From Curtobacterium sp. L6-1 (lineage in GTDB: Bacteria; Actinomycetota; Actinomycetes; Actinomycetales; Microbacteriaceae), in contig NZ_CP076544.1 in the NCBI RefSeq assembly GCF_018885305.1, positions 1,488,001 to 1,552,000 of the forward strand: a stretch of 64,000 nucleotides of DNA, written 5' to 3'. The notes below the pieces were generated by a model. That model was not told the DNA's origin. It saw only the letters and a program-made list of their open reading frames with translations, and did no database searches. The position numbers and the translations under genes are program-made. Shown piece by piece: positions 16,701-25,203 of this stretch. Position 1 is the stretch's first letter. Each line of letters starts with the position of its first letter.

Positions 16701-18224
16701 ATGAACGAGACCCCGAACCCCGCCGCGGACGACGAGCGTCGCGAGCAGGCGCCCGCGGACGCCCACGAGCACACCGCGCAGCAGCAGCAGTGGGGCGTCG
16801 CCTGGGAGCCGGCGCACGTCCATCCCCGGACCCTCCGCTCCGCGTACGCCTTCGACGGGTCCGGCCCGTACCTCTTCGCCCCCGACGGCTCCGGTCCGTA
16901 CCTGCTCGGCAGCGCCCCGCTCGGCACCGCGTCCGGAGTCCCGTCGGCTGACCGGGGGCCGGGCGTCGGCGGGTACGCGGGGGCTCCCGCGGGCTGGACC
17001 GGAGCCTTCGGGTCCGCCCCGGGGACCCGTCGCCGCCCCCGCCGCCTGGGCCTCGTGATCGGGTCGGGCGTCGCCGCGCTCGCGGTCCTCGGCGCGGCCG
17101 GTGGCACCGCACTCGGGCTGTCCTCCGTGCACACCACCACGACGTCCAGCCAGACCCAGGGCAGCACGAGCGACGGCAGCACCGGCAGCGGCAGCACCGG
17201 GGACGGCAGCGGCATCGGCGGGTTCACCGTCCCCGGGCAGGGCGGCGCGGGCGGCAGCACCGGCACCGGCACCGGCACGGGCACGGGCTCCTCGCAGTCG
17301 GCGGCGACCGCGGCGACGACGGCCCAGAAGAAGGGCACCGTCACCATCGACACGGTCATCGGGTACGACGACGCCCAGCGTGCGGCCGGCACCGGCATGG
17401 TCCTGACCTCCGACGGCACGGTCCTCACGAACAACCACGTCATCCAGGGCGCGACCTCGATCGAGGTCACCGACGAGACGACCGGCGAGCAGTACACCGC
17501 CGACGTCGTGGGGGCCGACGCGACGAACGACGTGGCCGTCCTCAAGCTCCGCGGTGCGTCCGGCCTGTCGACGGTCGCGCTCGACGACGACGGGGGCGCC
17601 CGCACGGGTGACACCGTCACGGACGTCGGCAACGCCGAGGGCACGGGCGACCTGGTCGCCGCCGAGGGCACCGTGACCGCCACCGACCAGGACATCCAGG
17701 TGCAGAGCGAGTCCGGCACCGGCACGGAGTCGCTCTCCGGGCTCATCGAGGTCGCCGCGCAGATCGTCTCCGGCGACTCGGGCGGTCCGGTGCTCGACAG
17801 CGAGGGCGAGGTGGTCGGCATGGCCACCGCCGCGTCCTCGGGGTCGGCGGACGTCACCGGCTACGCGATCCCGATCAGCACGGCGAAGGCGATCGCCGAC
17901 AAGATCCTGGACGGTGAGTCCTCGGACACCATCACGATCGGCCTGCCCGCGTTCCTGGGCGTCCAGGTGAGCAGCGCCGCGACCGGCACCACCGCGGGGG
18001 TCCCGATCGCGGGAACCGTCGAGGGGTCCGGGGCCGCGAGCGCCGGACTCGCCGCGGGCGACACCGTGACGAGCATCGACGGCGCCGCGGTGACGAGCTC
18101 CTCGCAGCTGACCGAGGCGATCACCCGCCACGCCGTCGGCGACCGGGTGACGGTCGGCTACACCACGGCCGACGGCACGGCGAAGACGGTCACCGTGACC
18201 CTCACCGCCGGTCCGGCCGCCTGA
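16701..18224 (+). CDS. HtrA/DegP-type membrane-anchored serine protease with PDZ domain
   Basis: 507 aa from ATG at 16701 with GGAGAG upstream. A cytoplasmic N-terminal region of about 110 residues, containing two copies of DGSGPYL, precedes one membrane span (LGLVIGSGVAALAVLGAAGG). A Ser/Thr/Gly linker follows, then an S1C trypsin-like domain with His246 (NNHVIQ), Asp277 (TNDVAVLK) and Ser360 (GDSGGPV). The C-terminus holds a PDZ domain (FLGVQV, ASAGLAAGDTVTSIDG). Such proteins degrade or sense misfolded exported proteins outside the membrane. The catalytic triad is complete. It is transcribed alone and ends at a hairpin. Confidence 0.92.
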   Translation: MNETPNPAADDERREQAPADAHEHTAQQQQWGVAWEPAHVHPRTLRSAYAFDGSGPYLFAPDGSGPYLLGSAPLGTASGVPSADRGPGVGGYAGAPAGWTGAFGSAPGTRRRPRRLGLVIGSGVAALAVLGAAGGTALGLSSVHTTTTSSQTQGSTSDGSTGSGSTGDGSGIGGFTVPGQGGAGGSTGTGTGTGTGSSQSAATAATTAQKKGTVTIDTVIGYDDAQRAAGTGMVLTSDGTVLTNNHVIQGATSIEVTDETTGEQYTADVVGADATNDVAVLKLRGASGLSTVALDDDGGARTGDTVTDVGNAEGTGDLVAAEGTVTATDQDIQVQSESGTGTESLSGLIEVAAQIVSGDSGGPVLDSEGEVVGMATAASSGSADVTGYAIPISTAKAIADKILDGESSDTITIGLPAFLGVQVSSAATGTTAGVPIAGTVEGSGAASAGLAAGDTVTSIDGAAVTSSSQLTEAITRHAVGDRVTVGYTTADGTAKTVTVTLTAGPAA

Positions 18225-18245
18225 CCCGGCCGAGGCCGACGCCCC

Positions 18246-18269
18246 GCCCGCGCGGACACCCGCGCGGGC
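18246..18269. terminator. 10-bp stem hairpin between convergent genes
   Basis: Arms 18246-18255 and 18260-18269 are exactly complementary around the loop ACAC. It lies 21 bp after the protease stop and 7 bp before the end of the leftward hypothetical gene, suiting a bidirectional terminator. Confidence 0.65.
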
Positions 18270-18276
18270 GTCGTCG

Positions 18277-19449
18277 TCACCCCAGGACGGCGCGGACGAC
18301 CGACCGGTGCACGTTCGCCGAGGCCTCGGCCGTGAAGGCGGTCGCCCCGCCCTCGGTCCGTCCGACCCGTGCGAAGCCGATCCCCTCGGCCGAGACGACC
18401 ACGACGGGCCGGGTCCGTCCCGGGCGCACGAGCGCCGAGACCGTCCACGGTGCCGCCCAGAACGCGGCGAGCCGCGGGTCCGCCTCCGCCAGCGCGGTCG
18501 GCAGGTCGGGCGCGGACTCCCCACCCGCCAGGCGCCGGTCGAGCAGGTCGGCGGACAGCGCCGGTGTGCGGAACGGCCAGGTCCACGTCGGACGCACCCC
18601 GAGCCTCCCGGCCAGCAGACCGACGACACGGTCGGCGGAGACCGCGGCGACCACCGACCGGCCGTCCGCCCCGGTGTCCACGACGGTCCCCGCCCAGGCC
18701 TGGAGGCGCGTCACGCGCCCGTCGTCGTCGTGCTGGTCCAGCGTGGTCGGCTGCACCCCCTCGGCCCACGGCGCGATGACGGCGGCGGTCTCCGGCGGGA
18801 CGGTGCCGAAGCGCCCGACCAGGTCGGCGGCGACGAGCTCGCGGCCGCCGTCGGTGCGGAGGAGGGCCGGGTTCCAGCGCTTCCCCGCGAGGTTCTGCAG
18901 GGTGGCGACGGCCTCGGCGCCGAGCGAGGGCCCGGTGAGCGTCGACCCGGCGAGCAGGACCGGCAGCGCCTCGAGTGTCCGCGACTCGGTCGCGGTGACC
19001 CGGTCGAGGGACCGCACGGAGTCGAGCACCGCGAACACCACGTCGTCGGTGGCCGTCATCCGGGCCAGCGGCCGCTCCACGGTGACGTCGACACGGTGCC
19101 GACCGGTGACGAACACGAGGTGCGCTCCCGCGACGTCGCCGTCCTCGTCCGGGCGCACGTACTCCACCAGGCGGGCCGGGGCCGCAGCGGTGGTCCAGAC
19201 GTCGCAGCCGGTGAGGAGCAGCCCGTCGACCGAGCCGGGCAGCCGCTCGAGCAGCGACGCGTTCTCGTCACCGACGGAGCGGTCGCTCGGGCGGGACCGG
19301 ACGGTGAGGACGACGTCGTCCCCGCGCACCCGGAGGTCGGCGCCCGGGGTGTCCTCGGCGCGCCAGCTCGACGGACGGGTGAACCGGACACGGGCGGTGC
19401 GGTCCTCGGTGGTCCCGGCAGCGGCGGCGGGTGGGTCGGGGACGGCCAT
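18277..19449 (-). CDS. Hypothetical protein, 390 aa
   Basis: I do not recognise this protein with certainty. It is soluble, without a signal peptide or membrane helices. The first part, about residues 20-150 (RVRFTRPSSWRAEDTPGADL, then HRVDVTVERPLARM), has the alternating pattern of small LpqN/DcrB-like beta-alpha domains. The rest (about 200-390) contains FRTPALSADLLDRRLAG and a final FTAEASANVHRSVVRAVLG, and may be a separate domain. The upstream 19450-19600 stretch is made of short GC-rich repeats. The gene stands alone between the HtrA-like protease and a small hypothetical gene, so context gives no clear hint. Confidence 0.7.
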   Translation of the reverse strand: MAVPDPPAAAAGTTEDRTARVRFTRPSSWRAEDTPGADLRVRGDDVVLTVRSRPSDRSVGDENASLLERLPGSVDGLLLTGCDVWTTAAAPARLVEYVRPDEDGDVAGAHLVFVTGRHRVDVTVERPLARMTATDDVVFAVLDSVRSLDRVTATESRTLEALPVLLAGSTLTGPSLGAEAVATLQNLAGKRWNPALLRTDGGRELVAADLVGRFGTVPPETAAVIAPWAEGVQPTTLDQHDDDGRVTRLQAWAGTVVDTGADGRSVVAAVSADRVVGLLAGRLGVRPTWTWPFRTPALSADLLDRRLAGGESAPDLPTALAEADPRLAAFWAAPWTVSALVRPGRTRPVVVVSAEGIGFARVGRTEGGATAFTAEASANVHRSVVRAVLG

Positions 19450-19600
19450 GCTGCGAGGCTACGTGCGCGCGGGCGGTGGTCGGTCGGCGGCTCGCCGGGC
19501 GCCCGGGATCGGCAGGACGGGGACCGGCCGCCCGGGGATCGGCCGGACGCGTGTCGGGCGTCGGCCGGGGCGCCTGTCGGGCGTCGGCCGGGGCGCGTCC

Positions 19601-19993
19601 TCAGCGGCGACGGGGCGGGGGTGGTGGGACGGGCTTGGCGGCGACGACGTCCGCCAGGCGCACGGTGACCGGTCCGCGGCGGGTCGCGACCGTCACGGTG
19701 TCCGTGGTTCGGGCCTCCAGGTCGCCGAGCGCGTCCAGCGCACCGTCGCCGTCCCCGTCCAGGGCGCGGACGACCACCCGGTCGCCGAGCGTGGCGGCGG
19801 CGAGCACCGCGAGTCCGCGGGCGCGGGCGATCGCCGCCTGCGTCGGCACGGCCGGTCGCACCGGCGCAGCCGACTCCCCTGGTGCTGCGGGCTGCGCTGC
19901 CGCTGCGGGCGGCTCCGACGCTGCCGACTCCGGGGCGGCGTCGGCGTCGGCGTCGGCGTCAGCGTCGGCGTCGGCGTCGGGGGTACGGGTCAC
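19601..19993 (-). CDS. Stand-alone domain resembling the N-terminal part of GNAT acetyltransferases
   Basis: 130 aa from GTG at 19993. The N-terminus carries (AD)n repeats encoded by a GCGTCG-type hexanucleotide tract, followed by a Pro/Ala-rich linker. The folded part reads LGDRVVVRALDGDGDGALDALG, then TTDTVTVATRRGPVTVRLADVVAAKPVPP. In many actinobacteria a similar SH3-like segment ending in ADVVAAKPVPP sits in front of a GNAT acetyltransferase domain (Rv0428c-like). Here it ends at PPPPPRRR with a stop and no acetyltransferase follows. The function is unknown. The family comparison is from memory of the motif, not from a search. Confidence 0.65.
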   Translation of the reverse strand: MTRTPDADADADADADADAAPESAASEPPAAAAQPAAPGESAAPVRPAVPTQAAIARARGLAVLAAATLGDRVVVRALDGDGDGALDALGDLEARTTDTVTVATRRGPVTVRLADVVAAKPVPPPPPRRR

Positions 19994-20037
19994 GCCTCCC
20001 GAGGGTACGGGGCAGCACGCCCGTCTAGGGTGGCGGG

Positions 20038-20400
20038 ATGGACAAGGCCCGGGTGGACAGCTGGATCTGGGCGGTCCGGATCACCAAGACCCGGTCCGCC
20101 GCGACGACAGCGTGCAAGGCCGGGCACGTCCGCGTGAACGGCGAGCGGGCAAAGCCGTCGCAGCCCGTCGGTCCCGGTGACGAGGTCCGCGTGCGGCAGT
20201 CCGGCTTCGACCGGATCGTCGTCGTGAAGAGCATCATCCTCAAGCGCGTCGGGGCGACCGAGGCCGCGAAGCACCTCGAGGACCGGACGCCCCCGCGCCT
20301 CCCCCGCGAGGAGGCCGGCTTCGTCCCGATCCGCGAGCGTGGCGCGGGACGTCCGAGCAAGCGGGAGCGTCGCGACCTCGAGAAGCTCCGCGGCTACTGA
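20038..20400 (+). CDS. S4-domain RNA-binding protein (Hsp15-like)
   Basis: 120 aa. The S4 fold is visible as RVDSWIWAVRITKTRSAATTACKAGHVRVNG, followed by KPSQPVGPGDEVRVRQ. The tail is basic (GRPSKRERRDLEKLRGY). This is the pattern of Hsp15/YrfH-type and related small S4 proteins that bind ribosomal RNA; Hsp15 rescues stalled 50S subunits carrying peptidyl-tRNA. The exact role in actinobacteria is not established. It is transcribed alone, convergent with the J-NERD gene and divergent from the small hypothetical gene. Confidence 0.88.
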   Translation: MDKARVDSWIWAVRITKTRSAATTACKAGHVRVNGERAKPSQPVGPGDEVRVRQSGFDRIVVVKSIILKRVGATEAAKHLEDRTPPRLPREEAGFVPIRERGAGRPSKRERRDLEKLRGY

Positions 20401-20429
20401 CCCGACCGTGACGGCCCCGGCAGCCCGGG

Positions 20430-21374
20430 TCAGACGAAGCGGACGGTCTGCTGCAGGCGGTCCCGGATCGCGAACACGTCGACCGAGCCCTCGGGTGACC
20501 AGGAGCCGGACAGCACCTGCCCGAGTGCACCGCGTCGGACGATGAAGGCCGTCGGCTTCCTCGGCGTGCCGATGAGCTCGGCGTCCTCGTCGACGGCGGA
20601 GTCCGGCACGACGAGCAGCCGTCCCGTGAAGCGCACCCGCGTCTGCTTCTGCACGGCACGGGCGGCGCGGACGAGTTCCTTGACGGGACGTTCGCCCGGC
20701 GCGAGGGTCTCGCCGACGACCTCGCCGTGCTCCACGTGCACCGGACCGCCCCAGTCGATGGACTCGACCGCCCACAGCCCGGTCGTGGTGAGGACGGCGT
20801 GGTCGAGCTTGCCCTCGGCACCGGCGTCGAGGTCGTGCCACACGGTCACCCCGATGCCCATGTCCGCGATGATCGCCGCGGTCGCTTCCTCGGCCAGCGC
20901 CTCGCCGAGCAGCCGCCGGACGTGCCGGGGTGCCGAGCGGACGAGGACGGGGTCGTAGGGGTCCTCGACGGGGTCGCCGAGTCCGACCCACTCGCGTTCC
21001 GCGGCGAGGAAGACCTCGCGGGACCGGCCGCCCGGGTGGCCGTGGGAGCGGGCACGGGGGCGGGAGTCGCGCCGGGCCGTCGGGGGCGCGTAGTCGTCGC
21101 GGCCGGACCCGGACCGCCAGGCGGCGGAGCCGGTCGGGGCGGACGACGACGACCCGGGTCGGGCGGCTCCCGTGTCGTAGGCGCGGCGGGCGGCGGGCGT
21201 CCCGATGCGTTCCCAGGCGAGCTGCACGCGGCGGAAGCGCTGGGCGTCACCGCCGAGGTCGGGGTGGCTCTCGCGGGCGGCACGGCGGTAGGCGCGGCGG
21301 AGGGTCTCGTCGTCGGCGGTCGCGGGGACGCCGAGGACCTCGTACGGGGTGGCGTCGGCCGGGCTGTCGGTCAT
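20430..21374 (-). CDS. J-domain plus NERD-like nuclease-related domain protein
   Basis: About 314 aa from ATG at 21374 (MTDSPADATPYEVLGVPATA). An N-terminal J domain is complete, with the HPD motif in RAARESHPDLGGDAQRFRRV, so it should stimulate a DnaK-type chaperone. A low-complexity linker (residues 70-120) follows. The C-terminal part has GIGVTVWHDLDAGAEGKLDH and LWAVESIDWGG, then VKELVRAARAVQKQTRVRF, matching the NERD pattern in which a tethered DNA or RNA nuclease-like core is suspected. An upstream in-frame ATG (21407) is less likely. The pairing of the two domains is notable; biochemical activity is unknown. Confidence 0.8.
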   Translation of the reverse strand: MTDSPADATPYEVLGVPATADDETLRRAYRRAARESHPDLGGDAQRFRRVQLAWERIGTPAARRAYDTGAARPGSSSSAPTGSAAWRSGSGRDDYAPPTARRDSRPRARSHGHPGGRSREVFLAAEREWVGLGDPVEDPYDPVLVRSAPRHVRRLLGEALAEEATAAIIADMGIGVTVWHDLDAGAEGKLDHAVLTTTGLWAVESIDWGGPVHVEHGEVVGETLAPGERPVKELVRAARAVQKQTRVRFTGRLLVVPDSAVDEDAELIGTPRKPTAFIVRRGALGQVLSGSWSPEGSVDVFAIRDRLQQTVRFV

Positions 21375-21572
21375 GGCCGGGTGAACGCTACCGGATGCCG
21401 GGTCCACACCCGCCGCGAGCGCGCTGGACGCCCGCTGGGCAGCGGCAGCGCCGGGTGCGTCCCCGTGCCCGGGTCCACGCCGGGGTCCGGCCGCCGGGAC
21501 CGGCGCTCGGGTCCGGCGCCCGGTTCCGACGCCCGGTTCCGACGCCCGGGTCCGGCGCCCGGGTCCGGACGG

Positions 21573-22319
21573 TCAGCGGAGGGCGGTGGCGATGTCCTCG
21601 GCGTGCTGCTCGATCCAGCCGACGTCCGCCCGGTACAGGTCGGCGTGCCCGTGCGCCAGGTCGCTGACGAACTTGGGGTTGCCAGCCGCGGCCTCGGTCT
21701 CGATCGTCGTCACGAGCGCGACGAGCCCGGCCGTGATCGTGTCGACGAGGACCGCACGGGACCGGTCGTCGAGACCGTACGCGCGGCAGAACTCGGCGGC
21801 GCGGGCGAGCCGGTCGTCGAGCGACGGCACGGGTGCGCCCTCGTCGGTGCCGGTCGTGAACGGTGCGAACCGGTACACGGCGCTGGCGACGTCCCAGACG
21901 CGCGGCCCCGGGTGGGCGGTGTCGAAGTCGATGACCCCGACGGCGGCGATGCCGTCGTAGACCACGTTGTACGGGGCGAAGTCGCCGTGCACGATCGTCT
22001 CGGTCGGCACCCGGACGGCCTGTGACCAGACGTCGACGGTGTCGTCGCGCGGGAAGCTCGTGGCCGCGTCGTGCATCTGACGGAGCAGGCGGGCGGTCGT
22101 GACGAGGGCGGCCTCGCTTGCGACGTCCTCGGTCCAGGGGTACTCCCCCGCGACACCGGGGACGAAGGTCACGGTCTCGAGCGCGTCCCCGAGGGCGATC
22201 GGCGCCGGGGCCGCGACGAACCCCTGCTCGTGCAGGTGCGTCAGCAACCGGTGCACCGTGGGGGTCCACGGTCCGGCCGGGCGGTGCACCCGGTCGTCGG
22301 CCTTGGTGATCCGTTCCAT
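21573..22319 (-). CDS. Aminoglycoside phosphotransferase (APH) family kinase
   Basis: 248 aa from ATG at 22319 with AGGAGGTTCCCC just upstream, a near-ideal ribosome-binding site. The catalytic loop HGDFAPYNVV and the metal-binding IDFDTAHPGP are clear. The family phosphorylates small molecules such as antibiotics, choline, homoserine or sugars. The glycine-rich ATP loop is weak at the N-terminus, as in many APH relatives. It is not clearly a resistance gene. The longer open frame upstream is low-complexity and unlikely to be translated. A TACAGT hexamer at about 22357-22362 on the minus strand may be the -10 element. Confidence 0.82.
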   Translation of the reverse strand: MERITKADDRVHRPAGPWTPTVHRLLTHLHEQGFVAAPAPIALGDALETVTFVPGVAGEYPWTEDVASEAALVTTARLLRQMHDAATSFPRDDTVDVWSQAVRVPTETIVHGDFAPYNVVYDGIAAVGVIDFDTAHPGPRVWDVASAVYRFAPFTTGTDEGAPVPSLDDRLARAAEFCRAYGLDDRSRAVLVDTITAGLVALVTTIETEAAAGNPKFVSDLAHGHADLYRADVGWIEQHAEDIATALR

Positions 22320-22538
22320 GGGGAACCTCCTGAACGTCATCGTCGACGTGAGCGCCACTGTAGCGCCGACACCCCACGCCGCGCCGGAGGTGCCGTCGGC
22401 CGTCCGGTGCGCGCGCCGGCGGCCGTCCGGTCTGCGCGCTCCCGACCGTGCGGTGCGCTCCGCAGACCGTCGGGTGTGTTCCGCCGACCGCCGTGCAGTG
22501 CGCACGCGGACCGTGGCACCGGCGCTCGGTGTGCCGTG

Positions 22539-23486
22539 TCAGTCGGGCAGGAGCTCCCGGAGCCAGGACGGGCCACGCACCTGGGCGCCGACCGCGGTCA
22601 CGCGCTCGCGCAGCCCGCGATCAGCCGTCACGACGACGACCGGCCCGTCACCCGCGGCCACGGCGGCACCCGCCGCCTCGACGATCGCGTCGTCGCCGGA
22701 GCCGGCTGCGTGCGCAACGGTGACGGCGGGGGTTCCCGGCCGCGCGTCGGCGGCGACCGGTCCCACGGTGGCGCTGCGGGCCTCCCCCTCGAGCACGACG
22801 GTCCACCGAGGCCACCAGGCGGCCGACGGCAGGTCGAGCGCGTCCGCCGGGACGCCGGCGGCGGCGAGCGCCGTCGCCTGGGCGACGAGGCGCGAGGCGG
22901 CGCCGGCGCGGTCCTTCCACCACCCGTCGGGGACGCTGCCGACGACGTTCGCGGCGTCGACGACCACGTGCGGGGTGCGGTCGAGGGTGGCGCGGAGCGC
23001 GGGCCACGAGTCGCCGAACCCCGGGTGCAGGGGCAGGGTCTCGACGTCGGCCACGGGGACCCAGGACAGGGCGAGGCTCTCCCGGTCGGCGACGACGGGT
23101 TCGAACGGTCGGGAGGCGCGCCCCACGACGGTCGTGTAGGTCCAGAACCCGAGGTCGAGCACGGCGGTGTGGCGGAGGTCGACGCCGTCCTCGGGGACCC
23201 CGGCCTCCTCGGCGGACTCGCGGAGGGCGGCCGTCACGGGGTCCTCGTGCTGGTGTCGGGCACCGCCGGGGATGCCCCAGGTCCCGCCGTGGTGACTCCA
23301 CTCGACGCGGTGCTGCAGGAGGACGCGGCCGTGCCCGTCGTCGATGAGGAGCCCGGCGGCGCCGAAGCGGCCCCACGCCTTGGTGCCGTCGTCGCCGTAC
23401 GCCCAGGCGTCGCCCGGGTCGCGGGGTCCGGCAGGGGGTCCGGGTGGCGGTCCCGGCGGGGTCGCGGTCCGTCGTTCGTCGTCCAC
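22539..23486 (-). CDS. Nudix hydrolase fused to a NYN/PIN-like domain
   Basis: About 315 aa from GTG at 23486 with GGAAGGGTGGGACC upstream. The Nudix box is complete: G75, E81, R89-E90, E93-E94 and G96 in the pattern GX5EX7REXXEEXG. After about residue 160 a second domain starts [21 protein letters not shown] and ends [23 protein letters not shown], matching the aspartates of NYN/PIN ribonuclease folds. The Nudix part would hydrolyse a nucleoside diphosphate-linked compound. The second may cleave RNA, or the pair could act together on NAD or cap-like RNA ends (inference). It is divergent from the thiamine operon. Confidence 0.82.
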   Translation of the reverse strand: MDDERRTATPPGPPPGPPAGPRDPGDAWAYGDDGTKAWGRFGAAGLLIDDGHGRVLLQHRVEWSHHGGTWGIPGGARHQHEDPVTAALRESAEEAGVPEDGVDLRHTAVLDLGFWTYTTVVGRASRPFEPVVADRESLALSWVPVADVETLPLHPGFGDSWPALRATLDRTPHVVVDAANVVGSVPDGWWKDRAGAASRLVAQATALAAAGVPADALDLPSAAWWPRWTVVLEGEARSATVGPVAADARPGTPAVTVAHAAGSGDDAIVEAAGAAVAAGDGPVVVVTADRGLRERVTAVGAQVRGPSWLRELLPD

Positions 23487-23556
23487 GGTCCCACCCTTCC
23501 ACAAACGTCCTGCCGGTGGCCCTGGACGGCGGCGTGGATGCGTGTACGGTGTCGTC

Positions 23557-23634
23557 CGAGACACGGGGTGCCGCATCCGAGCGGCTGAGATCACACCCGT
23601 CGAACCTGCTCGAGCTCGTACTCGCGAAGGGATC
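23557..23634 (+). promoter_or_regulatory. TPP riboswitch (THI element)
   Basis: The leader of the thi operon contains the THI-box core: ACACGGGGTGCC at the P1/P2 side, GGCTGAGATCACACCCGT with the conserved CUGAGA and ACCC, and GAACCTG. It ends immediately before the GAAGGGA ribosome-binding site of thiM. Binding of thiamine pyrophosphate is expected to hide that site and shut off translation of the operon. The distance to the start codon (about 5 nt) favours a translational switch. Confidence 0.93.
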
Positions 23635-23638
23635 GTCC

Positions 23639-24505
23639 ATGGAGAACGCCGCGCCCACCACCGACTGGGCCGACCGCACCGCCGACCTGCTGGAGGCCGT
23701 CCGCACCCGGGCGCCGCTGGTGCAGTGCATCACCAACACGGTGGTGCAGAACGTCACCGCGAACGTGCTGCTCGCACTCGGGGCGTCGGCCGCGATGGTC
23801 GACGTGCCGACCGAGGCGGGGCCGTTCGCCGGCGTCGCCGACGGGCTGCTCGTGAACACCGGTACCCCGCACGCCGAGCCGCTGGCCGCGTCGCTCGAGG
23901 CCGCCGCCGCCGCGGTCGTCGCCGGCACGCCGTGGGTCCTGGACCCGGTGGCGGTCGGGTCGCTGCCGGTGCGGACGGCGCTGGCGCGGGACCTGCTGGC
24001 GCTGCGCCCGACGGTGCTGCGCGGGAACGCGTCCGAGGTCCTCGCGGTCCTCGGCGCCTCGGCGGGTGGTCGGGGCGTGGACAGCACGGTCGGCACCGAG
24101 GACGCGCGGGACGCCGCCGTGGCCGCGGTCCGGGCCGACGCGGTGGCCGCCGTCGCGGTGTCGGGAGCGGTCGACCTGCTCGTCGCGCCGGACGGTGCGG
24201 TCCGGGTGGCGAACGGGACGGGTCTGCTCACCCGGATCACGGGTGGCGGGTGCGCCCTGGGTGCGGTGGTCGCCGCCTTCGCGGCGGTGGCACCCGGTCG
24301 TCCGCTCGACGCGGCGGTCGCCGCGACGGCGGTGCACACGATCGCGGCGGAGCTGGCCGCGCGGGACGCCGGTGGGCCGGGGACGTTCCAGCCGCTGTTC
24401 CTGGACCGGCTCGCGTCGCTGACGCCGGAGGACGTCGTCCGGGAGGCCCGGATCACCACCGACACGGCGGCTGCGGCGGGCACGACGGGCGGGGCCGCGT
24501 CGTGA
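23639..24505 (+). CDS. thiM: Hydroxyethylthiazole kinase
   Basis: 288 aa. It shows [64 protein letters not shown] and [12 protein letters not shown], the conserved blocks of ThiM, which phosphorylates the thiazole alcohol for salvage into thiamine. The ATG at 23639 follows the riboswitch. The stop overlaps the thiE GTG by 4 bp, so expression is coupled. The operon holds salvage and coupling steps (ThiM, ThiE, ThiD, TenA) without thiC or thiG here. Confidence 0.95.
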   Translation: MENAAPTTDWADRTADLLEAVRTRAPLVQCITNTVVQNVTANVLLALGASAAMVDVPTEAGPFAGVADGLLVNTGTPHAEPLAASLEAAAAAVVAGTPWVLDPVAVGSLPVRTALARDLLALRPTVLRGNASEVLAVLGASAGGRGVDSTVGTEDARDAAVAAVRADAVAAVAVSGAVDLLVAPDGAVRVANGTGLLTRITGGGCALGAVVAAFAAVAPGRPLDAAVAATAVHTIAAELAARDAGGPGTFQPLFLDRLASLTPEDVVREARITTDTAAAAGTTGGAAS

Positions 24506-25203
24506 CGACGGCGCCGTCCACGTGGGACGCGGTCGACCGCCCGGCAGCGACGGCGCTCGGCGTCTACCTGGTCACCGACACCGCACAGGCCGAGCGGCAC
24601 GGGCACGGGGTGCTCGGCGTCGTCCGGGCGGCGGTCGCGGCCGGGGTCCGGATCGTGCAGGTGCGGGACAAGACCGCCTCGGCACGGGACCTGCTCGCGC
24701 TGACGGCGGCCGTCGCGGACGCCGTCGGCGACCGGGCGCTGGTGGTCGTCGACGACCGGCTCGACGTCGCCCTGGCCGCCCGGTCCGCCGGGCACCGGAT
24801 CGCCGGCGTGCACCTGGGCCAGTCGGACGTCCCGGCGAGCGCCGCCCGTGCGCTGCTCGGCCCAGACGCGCACGTCGGGTTGACGGCGAACACCACCCGG
24901 CACCTGGTCGAGGTCGCCGCCATGCCGCGCGGCACCGTCGACCTGCTCGGGGTGGGGGTGGTGCACCCCACGTCGACGAAGCCGGACCACCCGCCGGCGC
25001 TCGGGGTCGCGGGCTTCGGGCGGCTCGCGGCGACGACGAGCGTGCCGTGCGTGGGGATCGGCGGGGTCGGCCTGGACGACGTCGGACCGCTGCGGCAGGC
25101 GGGGGCCGCCGGGGTGGCGATCGTGTCGGGCATCTGCGCGGCACCGGACCCGGGTGCCGCGGCGGCGGCGTACGTCGCGGCCTGGGACGGAGCGGGACGG
25201 TGA
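24502..25203 (+). CDS. thiE: Thiamine-phosphate synthase
   Basis: About 233 aa, GTG start within the thiM stop (GTGA). Conserved blocks [47 protein letters not shown] and [19 protein letters not shown], and GIGGVGLDD match ThiE. The enzyme joins hydroxymethylpyrimidine pyrophosphate and thiazole phosphate to thiamine phosphate. Its stop overlaps the next gene's GTG by 4 bp. Confidence 0.95.
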   Translation: MTTAPSTWDAVDRPAATALGVYLVTDTAQAERHGHGVLGVVRAAVAAGVRIVQVRDKTASARDLLALTAAVADAVGDRALVVVDDRLDVALAARSAGHRIAGVHLGQSDVPASAARALLGPDAHVGLTANTTRHLVEVAAMPRGTVDLLGVGVVHPTSTKPDHPPALGVAGFGRLAATTSVPCVGIGGVGLDDVGPLRQAGAAGVAIVSGICAAPDPGAAAAAYVAAWDGAGR

